Below are positions 1 to 5,090 of a stretch of DNA of 5,090 bases, in pieces. The stretch is from an uncultured Collinsella sp. (lineage in GTDB: Bacteria > Actinomycetota > Coriobacteriia > Coriobacteriales > Coriobacteriaceae). The stretch is from contig URFU01000125.1 in NCBI GenBank assembly GCA_900547125.1, positions 1 to 5,090 on the forward strand, read 5' to 3'. The notes beneath the pieces are model-generated. The model did not search any database. It was not told where the DNA came from and saw only the letters and a program-made list of their open reading frames with translations. Position 1 is the stretch's first letter. Each line of letters opens with the position of its first letter. A program made the position numbers and the translations under genes.

Positions 1-311
1 CTCAGGAGTCTGTCGTTTCCGATCTGTTCCAGGCTGCCGGGGACGGTGACACCGCAAAGGCCGAGTCTTGCCTGGCCTCGAGTCTGTCCGAGGACGCCAA
101 GTCGATGATCATCTCTTCGATTCCGCAGGGCGCCACCGTGTCCGTCGAGGGCATGGATCAGTCCATGACCGAGACGACCGCTAAGGTGAAGGCATCGCTG
201 TCCAAGGGCGGCGAGCAGGAGTACACCGTCAAATTCGTGCGCTCCGACAACCATATCGGCTGGGCCGTTTCCTCGCTCGATATGGATTTCTCGGCTGCTG
301 ACAACCAGTAG
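1..311 (+). CDS. C-terminal part of an unidentified protein with a DUF4878/NTF2-like look
   Basis: This is an open frame already running at the left edge (first full codon at base 3) and ending at TAG 309-311. About 102 residues are visible and the true start lies outside the window. The visible part begins with a helical, acidic stretch (residues ~1-38, with the pattern FQAAGDGDTAKAESCL). Strand-like segments follow (TVSVEGM, EYTVKFVR, and GWAVSSLDMDF near the end). A helix in which a small domain loses or gains mass, followed by strands ending in a G-W-x-V type strand, is what DUF4878 / NTF2-like domains of Gram-positive lipoproteins and membrane-anchored proteins look like, but this is only a resemblance. 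No signal peptide or lipobox can be judged because the N-terminus is missing. The 115-nt gap and stem-loop after it suggest it is not part of the mre operon. Function is not assignable. The frame is confident; the family is not. Confidence 0.75.
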   Translation, partial: QESVVSDLFQAAGDGDTAKAESCLASSLSEDAKSMIISSIPQGATVSVEGMDQSMTETTAKVKASLSKGGEQEYTVKFVRSDNHIGWAVSSLDMDFSAADNQ

Positions 312-333
312 TGACCTTATGGGATTTAGCTTT

Positions 334-366
334 GCCCGGCGCTTCACCGCAAGTGAGGTGCCGGGC
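334..366 (+). terminator. 14-bp stem-loop, probable terminator of the upstream gene
   Basis: Arms 334-347 and 353-366 pair over 14 bp (12 Watson-Crick pairs and two G-U wobbles) around a 5-nt loop, CGCAA. It starts 22 nt after the stop codon of the upstream gene, the expected place for an intrinsic terminator. The downstream side is TTGCGCTAG rather than a T-run, so it is a hairpin without a good U-tract. Such hairpins are common after genes in high-GC Gram-positives, but termination efficiency cannot be judged. It could also act as a leader structure or mRNA 3'-end stabiliser. Confidence 0.55.
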
Positions 367-381
367 TTGCGCTAGTATGAT
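353..381 (+). promoter_or_regulatory. possible mreB-operon promoter (TATGAT -10)
   Basis: TATGAT at 376-381 matches the sigma-70/SigA -10 consensus at five of six positions. With a 17-bp spacer the -35 would be GTGAGG at 353-358, which matches TTGACA at only three positions and lies inside the right arm of the stem-loop. A start near 388 would give a leader of about 40 nt before mreB. This is the best candidate in the 115-nt gap, but weak. Upstream read-through past the hairpin is the alternative source of transcript. Confidence 0.3.
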
Positions 382-416
382 GAGCTAGTAGTTTTCCAGC
401 AATCATCCAACACATC

Positions 417-421
417 AGGAG
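417..421 (+). promoter_or_regulatory. mreB ribosome binding site
   Basis: AGGAG lies 5 nt before the TTG at 427. The in-frame ATG codons at 439 and 445 are 17 and 23 nt from it, too far for normal use. This site is therefore the reason for choosing the TTG start. Confidence 0.6.
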
Positions 422-426
422 TTGCG

Positions 427-1470
427 TTGTTTTCTTTGATGGATATGTTCTTCGGTAGCTATGCGGGCGATCTTGCCATCGACCTCGGCACCGCAAATAC
501 GCTTGTCTCCGTGCGCGGCAAGGGCATCGTCATTCGCGAGCCCTCTGTTGTCGCCATCGACAAGAACGACGAGCGCATCCTGGCGGTCGGTATCGAGGCA
601 AAGCGCATGCTCGGCCGTACGCCCGGCAACATCGTGGCCGTTCGTCCCCTGAAGGACGGCGTCATCGCCGACTTCGATGTTACCGAGGCCATGCTTCGCT
701 ACTTTATCGACAAGGCGTCCGAGAAGCGCTATCCGTGGACCCCGCGTCCGCGCGTTGTCGTCTGCGTTCCTTCCGGCGTCACGTCGGTCGAGAAGCGAGC
801 TGTCTTTGAGGCCACGATCCAGGCCGGTGCCCGCCAGGCCTATCTGATCGAAGAGCCTATGGCCGCCGCTATCGGCGCCGACCTGCCCGTCGAGGAACCC
901 ACCGGCTCCATGGTCATCGACATCGGTGGCGGTACCACCGAGGTCGCTGTTATCGCCATGGGCGGCATCGTCGTCTCGCAGTCCATCCGTATTGCAGGCG
1001 ACGAGTTCGATCAGGCCATCCTCACGCACGTTCGTGATGCCTACAACCTTGCCATCGGCGAGCGTACGGCAGAGGACATCAAGATCAAGGTCGGCTCCGC
1101 TGTGCCGCTCAAGGACGAGCTCGACGTCGAGGTCAACGGTCGCGACGTGATCACCGGTCTGCCCAAGACCGTGCGCATCGAGAGCGAGGAGATTCGTCGC
1201 GCGCTCAACAAGCCGCTCGACGAGATGGCCAAGGCCGTCAAGGACGCCCTCGATGCCACGCCGCCCGATCTTGCCTCTGACCTTATGTACTACGGCATTT
1301 TGCTGACCGGTGGTGGCGCTTTGCTACGCGGACTCGACGTGCGTCTGCGCGATGAGACCGGCGTTTCGGTCAACGTCAGCCCCACGGCGCTCGATAACGT
1401 CGTTAACGGCTGTGCCCGCGTGCTCGAGGCCAATGCGTTTGATGGCGGCTTCGTCCAGACCAATGCTTAA
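427..1470 (+). CDS. mreB: rod shape-determining protein MreB (bacterial actin)
   Basis: MreB is an actin-fold ATPase. It polymerises into short filaments on the inner face of the cell membrane and directs the lateral-wall synthesis complex (MreC, MreD, RodZ where present, RodA, PBP2). The 347-residue length is normal for the family. The three nucleotide-binding signatures are intact: phosphate-1 loop DLGTANT (residues 19-25), phosphate-2 loop DIGGGTTE (165-172) and the adenosine motif TGGGA (294-298). The pattern VPSGVTSVEKRA and the downstream EEPMAAAIG are also typical. The start is TTG at 427, chosen because AGGAG sits 5 nt upstream. The family N-terminus would also be satisfied by starting at ATG 439 or 445 (giving MFFGSYAGDLAIDLG for the latter). 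With the TTG start, the first residues (MFSLMDMFF) are strongly hydrophobic and could help membrane attachment. It is the first gene of the mreBCD-mrdA run, with mreC starting 21 nt after its stop. The identity is secure; the exact start is less so. Confidence 0.97.
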   Translation: MFSLMDMFFGSYAGDLAIDLGTANTLVSVRGKGIVIREPSVVAIDKNDERILAVGIEAKRMLGRTPGNIVAVRPLKDGVIADFDVTEAMLRYFIDKASEKRYPWTPRPRVVVCVPSGVTSVEKRAVFEATIQAGARQAYLIEEPMAAAIGADLPVEEPTGSMVIDIGGGTTEVAVIAMGGIVVSQSIRIAGDEFDQAILTHVRDAYNLAIGERTAEDIKIKVGSAVPLKDELDVEVNGRDVITGLPKTVRIESEEIRRALNKPLDEMAKAVKDALDATPPDLASDLMYYGILLTGGGALLRGLDVRLRDETGVSVNVSPTALDNVVNGCARVLEANAFDGGFVQTNA

Positions 1471-1476
1471 TTTCCA

Positions 1477-1484
1477 AAAGGTGG
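1477..1484 (+). promoter_or_regulatory. mreC ribosome binding site
   Basis: AAAGGTGG ends 7 nt before the TTG at 1492. It differs from the ideal AAGGAGG-type sequence at one central base. No comparable site precedes the in-frame ATG at 1549, so this supports the TTG start of mreC. Confidence 0.6.
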
Positions 1485-1491
1485 ATTCCAT

Positions 1492-2490
1492 TTGGCACGA
1501 TCTTCGGGTTTCTCCACAAATCTGAATATCAAGCGACAATCAACGGGTATGCGCCCGTTGATTGTTTTCAGCCTGATTTCGGTGTTGCTGCTCACGTTTT
1601 ACATCCGCGAGGGCGAGGCAGGGCCGATTCATGCCGTGCGTTCGGGCGTAACGACGATTACCTCGCCGGTGCGTTTTGTGGGCTCGGCTGTGGCGGCTCC
1701 TTTCAATGCCATCGGCAACGTGTTCTCTAACCTTACGGCGTCGCAGGACACGCTCGACGAACTCAAGAAGCAAAACGAGGAACTGCCCTCTAAGGTTGCT
1801 GAGCTCTCCGAGGCTCAAAAGACCGCTGAGCGTCTGGAGGGGCTGGTCGGCCTGCAGTCGACCTACAACCTTAAATCGACCGCAGCTCGTATTGTCGGTG
1901 CCTCCGGCGATGCCTGGACCTCGACCGTTACCATCGACAAGGGCTCTGCCGACGGCCTTACCATCAACATGCCCGTGACGAGTTCTGCCGGTGTTATCGG
2001 CCAGATTATCGAGGTATCGGCCAAAACGTCGACCGTGCGCCTGATTGGCGACGAGAACTCGGGCGTGTCCGCTATGGTGCAGGACACGCGCGCTCAGGGC
2101 ATGCTGCAGGGTCAGGCTGACGGCACGCTGCGTCTTGAGTACGTGAGCGTCGACTCCGACGTTAAAGTCGGCGACATCATCGTGACCTCGGGCATCGGTG
2201 GTGTGTTCCCCAAGGGCCTTCCGCTTGGCACCGTCTCGTCGGTTGAGAAATCGGCAAACGACGTGTACTACACCATTGTGGTGCGCGCTCAGACAACGGC
2301 CGAGAACAACGAGGAAGTGCTGGTCATTACCTCGCTGACCGATGAACAGTCGGCCTCGGATGAGGACGTGAGCACGGCCAACAGCACGCCGCAGGGAACG
2401 TCGCGCGATGCTGCAACCAAGACGAAGGACGAGAGCTCGGATGACAGTTCCGACGCGTCCGAGACGACCGATTCCGGCTCGAGCGAATAG
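1492..2490 (+). CDS. mreC: rod shape-determining protein MreC
   Basis: MreC is a bitopic membrane protein whose extracytoplasmic part self-associates and activates PBP2/RodA. Order of parts in this 332-residue protein: short basic cytoplasmic start (1-21), one membrane helix (about 22-38), a helix predicted to form the dimer coiled coil (about 84-120, heptad-like DTLDELKKQNEEL onwards), then the family's two beta-barrel-like domains (about 125-280). The latter carry the recognisable patterns VTIDKGSADGL, GVIGQIIEV and TSGIGGVFPKGLPLGTV. The last 49 residues (284-332) are a low-complexity tail rich in Ser, Thr, Asp and Glu, and most MreC proteins stop well before this. Pro99 interrupts the predicted coiled coil (NEELPSK). 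The start is TTG at 1492, backed by AAAGGTGG at 7 nt. An in-frame ATG at 1549 (Met20) would still keep the membrane helix but lacks a ribosome binding site. Codons 15-25 contain a perfect inverted repeat, listed separately. mreD begins 11 nt after the stop. Confidence 0.95.
   Translation: MARSSGFSTNLNIKRQSTGMRPLIVFSLISVLLLTFYIREGEAGPIHAVRSGVTTITSPVRFVGSAVAAPFNAIGNVFSNLTASQDTLDELKKQNEELPSKVAELSEAQKTAERLEGLVGLQSTYNLKSTAARIVGASGDAWTSTVTIDKGSADGLTINMPVTSSAGVIGQIIEVSAKTSTVRLIGDENSGVSAMVQDTRAQGMLQGQADGTLRLEYVSVDSDVKVGDIIVTSGIGGVFPKGLPLGTVSSVEKSANDVYYTIVVRAQTTAENNEEVLVITSLTDEQSASDEDVSTANSTPQGTSRDAATKTKDESSDDSSDASETTDSGSSE
1536..1568 (+). repeat. perfect 12-bp inverted repeat plus TTTT inside mreC, attenuator-like
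   Basis: Left arm ACAATCAACGGG (1536-1547) and right arm CCCGTTGATTGT (1554-1565) are exact reverse complements around the 6-nt loop TATGCG. T's run from 1565 to 1568. The structure lies 42 nt after the mreC start codon (between its last base and the left arm). It covers codons 15-25, just before and into the membrane helix; the loop contains the in-frame ATG for Met20. RNA folding of this shape followed by a U-rich stretch resembles an intrinsic terminator, weak because the T-run is short. The repeat is directly visible; any regulatory role is inferred. Confidence 0.6.
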
Positions 2491-2494
2491 GGGG
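2489..2494 (+). promoter_or_regulatory. mreD ribosome binding site, decides the start
   Basis: AGGGGG overlaps the last bases of the mreC stop codon. It is 1 nt from ATG 2496 but 7 nt from ATG 2502, so the second ATG is the better start. The overlap with the mreC stop suggests translational coupling. Confidence 0.5.
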
Positions 2495-2501
2495 CATGTC
2501 C

Positions 2502-3068
2502 ATGGATCTACACGAGCAGGGGATGAGCTCCCGCACGTTTGTAATCGCCGCCATCGTGTGCGTGCTGCTGCAGGCAGGCCTGGCACCGCAGATCTCCATT
2601 GCGGGCGGTCGCGTCAACTTCATGATTATCTTGGTGTGCCTAAGCGTGTTCTCTGGCGACCCGACCCGTGCCGTCGTGTGCGGTTTTTGCAGCGGCTTGT
2701 TTTATGACCTGTCCGCTGCCGTGCCGGTGGGCGTGATGTCGCTCCTGCTGACCGTGGGTTCTTTTGCCCTGGTGCACAGCGCCGTCGGTCAGACGGGCGG
2801 TACCCCGAGTGCGCGCGGCGTCACTGTGGGCGCCTTCGCGCTCGTCATTAATGTGATCTACAGCATCATCTTGCTGTTTATGGGTTTGGAGACGAGCTTT
2901 GTTGTGGCGATCTTCGGCCATGCGCTGCCGTCCTCGATCCTGACGGGTCTGGTTGCCATTCCGTTTTTGATGTCCGGTGTCGTGCCGCAGTCTGGCTATG
3001 GGTTCTCCGCACGTGGCGGACGCCAGACGGGTATGCGCTTTAAGCCCAAGACCCGTAAGCTCAAATAG
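2502..3068 (+). CDS. mreD: rod shape-determining protein MreD
   Basis: MreD is the polytopic membrane subunit of the elongation complex; it associates with MreC and modulates how MreC acts on PBP2. The 188-residue protein is mostly hydrophobic, with membrane segments at about 12-28, 38-51, 57-70, 74-93, 107-127 and 133-157 (five or six spans by eye). The family pattern GFCSGLFYDL is at residues 61-70, followed by PVGVMSLLL. The last ~25 residues are soluble and very basic (RFKPKTRKLK at the end), as expected for a cytoplasmic tail. The start at ATG 2502 is chosen over ATG 2496 (two residues longer) because of the spacing from AGGGGG. Primary sequence of MreD proteins is poorly conserved, so position between mreC and a class B PBP gene carries part of the identification. 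Confidence 0.92.
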   Translation: MDLHEQGMSSRTFVIAAIVCVLLQAGLAPQISIAGGRVNFMIILVCLSVFSGDPTRAVVCGFCSGLFYDLSAAVPVGVMSLLLTVGSFALVHSAVGQTGGTPSARGVTVGAFALVINVIYSIILLFMGLETSFVVAIFGHALPSSILTGLVAIPFLMSGVVPQSGYGFSARGGRQTGMRFKPKTRKLK

Positions 3069-3074
3069 GGGAGG
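3068..3074 (+). promoter_or_regulatory. mrdA ribosome binding site
   Basis: GGGGAGG, beginning on the last base of the mreD stop codon, ends 7 nt before ATG 3082. It is the best-placed Shine-Dalgarno sequence in the window. It fixes the start of PBP2 and hence the presence of its extra N-terminal hydrophobic segment. Confidence 0.7.
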
Positions 3075-3081
3075 CCCGTAG

Positions 3082-5090
3082 ATGTCTTCCCAGATGACGG
3101 TTATTATCGCCGGTATCGTGCTGGTTGTGGCCATCGTGGTCGCGCTGGTCATCATGCGGCGTGGCGATTCCCGTTTTACCTACGATACGCAGCATGGAAC
3201 GGCCCCGCGCGCCACCGAGGGCGAGGGCAATACCGCGGCGACCGCCTTTAAGGGCCGCTTTTCCATCCTCACCACGGGCGTAGGCGCGATGTTTGCGGCG
3301 CTTGCCATCAAGCTGTGGGGCATGCAGATGGTCTCGTCGGACTATTACGAGAAGCAGGCCAATAGTAATCAGACTCGTACAGTTCCCACCCACGCTGTGC
3401 GCGGCCGCATCCTCGACCGCAATGGCGTGGCGCTTGTCCAGAATCGTCCCTCACTTGCTGTCGTGGCCTACCGCGACCTTGCCGAGGATGAGGTTTTAGT
3501 TCGCCATCTTGCCAACGTGCTCGGTATGCCCTACGTGGCGGTTCTGCGCAATATCCAGGACAATACAGAGGGCGCCCAGAGCCTGCATACCATTGCGACG
3601 GACGTCCGCCGCTCCACGGTTGCCTATATTCAGGAGCACGCCGGCGAGTTCCCGGGCGTCAAGATTGCCGAGCGTACCGAGCGCCAGTATCCGTATGGCG
3701 AGACGGCATGCCATATCTTGGGCTATACCGGCACCATTACCTCCGAGCAGCTCGAGGCTCAGAATAAGAAAACCTCTGGCGATGATGATGCTTCTGCTGG
3801 CAAGATTACGTACCAGTCGGGCGATATCGTGGGCCAGGCGGGCGTTGAGAGCTACTACGAAAACCTGCTGCAGGGTATTCGTGGCGAGCAGACCGTCAAG
3901 GTCGATGCCTCGGGCAATGTGACCGGTCAGGCCGGTGCCGTGCCCGCGAAGGCCGGCTCCGACATTAAGCTCACGCTCGACCTTAAGATCCAACAGGCCT
4001 GTGAGACGGCGCTGGCGAGCGCTATCGAGCTTGCCAAGACCACTGGTTACAGTAATGCCGGCAACGGCGCTGTGGTGTGTCTCGATCCCAACAATGGCGA
4101 GATCCTGGGCATGGCGAGCCAGCCCAAGTTCGATCCGTCTGTCTTTATCGGTGGTGTCTCAAATGACGTGTGGACCGAGCTCAATGATGACAAGGGTTCG
4201 CACCCGCTGCTCAACCGCGCCATTAGCGGACAGTACATGTCGGCCTCGACCATCAAGCCGCTCTCGGCACTGGCCGGTCTTGAGTTTGGAACCTACACTT
4301 CAACGCAGACAACCAACTGCACGGGCTATTGGACGGGCCTGGGCAAGGCTTGGGGCAAGCGCTGCTGGCTGACGTCTGGCCACGGCACCATGACGCTGCA
4401 GTCGGGTATCGCCAACTCGTGCGACCCCGTCTTCTATGACATGGGCAAGGCGTTCTTTTATGACGAGCAACATTCCGAGGGCCTGCAGGAGGTCTTTCGT
4501 CGCTGGGGCCTAGGCAAGACCTGCGGTATCGATCTGCCGAGTGAGGGCGCGGGCCGTATTCCCGATGCCGAGTGGAAAGAGTCGTACTTCACCGACGCAT
4601 CTGCCGAGGACCGCAAGTGGAATGCCGGCGATATGACTAACATTGCTATCGGCCAGGGCGACATTATGGTGACGCCCCTGCAGATGGCGTGCGCCTATAT
4701 GGGTCTTGCCAACGGCGGCAAACAGTACGTGCCTCACGTGTTTTTGTCTGCCGTGTCGCGCGATGGCGACGGTGATGCCTATAAGTACAACGGCAAGGGC
4801 AAGAAGAAGCGCCTGGAGGCCAAGATCAACAGTGATTCGGATTTGGCTCTTGTTCGCAACGGCATGCATGACGTGATTTACACGGCATCGACGTCCCTGG
4901 CGGCTCACTTTGGCACCCTGACGCCGCAGGTATACGGCAAGTCGGGCACGGGCGAGAAAAGTGGCGAGGACGAATACGCGTGGTTCTGCGCCTATGCACC
5001 GGCCGATGATCCCAAGTATGTCATCGCTACTGTTCTGGAGCAGGGCGGCGGCGGCTCAGATACCGCGATGCATGTCGTGCGCGACGTGCT
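3082..5090 (+). CDS. mrdA: penicillin-binding protein 2 (class B transpeptidase), 3' end outside window
   Basis: This is a membrane-anchored D,D-transpeptidase that cross-links peptidoglycan during lateral elongation, working with RodA and activated by MreC. The frame stays open for 669 codons to the window edge, already longer than E. coli PBP2 (633). Parts in order: hydrophobic segment 6-25; hydrophilic linker with RR at 26-27; second hydrophobic segment about 60-81 (the usual class B anchor); PBP dimerisation/pedestal domain opening with RGRILDRNG (107-115); ERQYPYG (200-206); transpeptidase domain from about 320. Catalytic motifs are complete: STIK with nucleophile Ser389 and Lys392, SCD (446-448), and KSGT (620-623), followed by the expected AWF and YAP. 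IGQGDIMVTPLQMA is also typical. SCD and KSG favour PBP2 over FtsI, as does the mreBCD context. The start is set by GGGGAGG at 7 nt. Odd points: two N-terminal hydrophobic segments, MSA instead of the usual PPG before the catalytic serine, and nine cysteines in the exported part. Confidence 0.94.
   Translation, partial: MSSQMTVIIAGIVLVVAIVVALVIMRRGDSRFTYDTQHGTAPRATEGEGNTAATAFKGRFSILTTGVGAMFAALAIKLWGMQMVSSDYYEKQANSNQTRTVPTHAVRGRILDRNGVALVQNRPSLAVVAYRDLAEDEVLVRHLANVLGMPYVAVLRNIQDNTEGAQSLHTIATDVRRSTVAYIQEHAGEFPGVKIAERTERQYPYGETACHILGYTGTITSEQLEAQNKKTSGDDDASAGKITYQSGDIVGQAGVESYYENLLQGIRGEQTVKVDASGNVTGQAGAVPAKAGSDIKLTLDLKIQQACETALASAIELAKTTGYSNAGNGAVVCLDPNNGEILGMASQPKFDPSVFIGGVSNDVWTELNDDKGSHPLLNRAISGQYMSASTIKPLSALAGLEFGTYTSTQTTNCTGYWTGLGKAWGKRCWLTSGHGTMTLQSGIANSCDPVFYDMGKAFFYDEQHSEGLQEVFRRWGLGKTCGIDLPSEGAGRIPDAEWKESYFTDASAEDRKWNAGDMTNIAIGQGDIMVTPLQMACAYMGLANGGKQYVPHVFLSAVSRDGDGDAYKYNGKGKKKRLEAKINSDSDLALVRNGMHDVIYTASTSLAAHFGTLTPQVYGKSGTGEKSGEDEYAWFCAYAPADDPKYVIATVLEQGGGGSDTAMHVVRDV

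Noticed and set aside
415..1029. Minus-strand frame of 204 codons opposite mreB
   Set aside because: Same reason: it mirrors MreB codon bias, has Asp/Gly/Arg-rich composition, and no supporting domain.
1120..1131. 12-bp palindrome CTCGACGTCGAG in mreB
   Set aside because: It has no loop and is explained by common Leu-Asp-Val-Glu codons in GC-rich DNA. No T-run or second copy was seen.
2157..2172. Short inverted repeat CCGAC-GTTAAA-GTCGG in mreC
   Set aside because: Only 5 bp and not followed by T's; expected by chance.
2496..2501. ATG 2496 as the mreD start
   Set aside because: It is 1 nt from the Shine-Dalgarno-like AGGGGG, too close. ATG 2502 has 7-nt spacing. The difference is only two residues.
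1540..2586. Long open frame of 348 codons on the minus strand across mreC and the start of mreD
   Set aside because: It is antisense to clearly homologous mreC, its translation is Arg/His/Gly-rich without recognisable domains, and long antisense frames are common in GC-rich DNA with biased third positions.
3509..4372. Plus-strand frames of 137 and 145 codons inside mrdA
   Set aside because: They overlap the PBP2 frame, which has full motif support. Their Arg/Ser/Pro-rich translations are frame shadows.
1..5090. CRISPR array, insertion sequence, phage genes, tRNA or rRNA
   Set aside because: No regularly spaced repeats, transposase or integrase motifs, or RNA gene-like structures were seen; the window is nearly filled by the shape operon.

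Overview
The window carries a cell-elongation (rod-shape) gene cluster, all on the plus strand: the 3' end of an unidentified gene, then mreB, mreC, mreD and mrdA (penicillin-binding protein 2, cut off by the window edge). The DNA is GC-rich, with a strong preference for G or C at third codon positions. Gene order, protein style and TTG starts suggest a rod-shaped high-GC Gram-positive of the Coriobacteriia type (Collinsella-like). That placement is an inference from style, not from a marker gene.

Layout: bases 1-311 hold the last ~102 codons of a protein ending in a small alpha+beta domain of DUF4878/NTF2-like appearance. Bases 312-426 are the only real intergenic gap. They contain a 14-bp stem-loop that probably closes the upstream unit, a possible -10 element, and the mreB ribosome binding site. 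mreB (427-1470, TTG start), mreC (1492-2490, TTG start), mreD (2502-3068) and mrdA (3082 to beyond 5090) follow with gaps of 21, 11 and 13 nt. Each has its own Shine-Dalgarno-like sequence, so they look like one operon. rodA would be expected next, outside the window.

Working together: MreB forms membrane-bound actin-like filaments that orient the elongation machine. MreC is the extracytoplasmic scaffold and activator of PBP2, MreD is the multispanning membrane partner, and PBP2 is the transpeptidase that cross-links new lateral-wall peptidoglycan with the RodA glycosyltransferase.

The system is a known one; no new type of system was found. The details that stand out are: (1) a perfect 12-bp inverted repeat followed by four T's inside the first 25 codons of mreC, which looks like an intra-operon attenuator; (2) a PBP2 with an extra N-terminal hydrophobic segment ahead of the usual membrane anchor; (3) a Cys-Cys-His-Cys set in PBP2 whose spacing matches a zinc site described in another PBP2; (4) an unusual residue triplet before the catalytic serine; and (5) a long acidic Ser/Thr tail on MreC.
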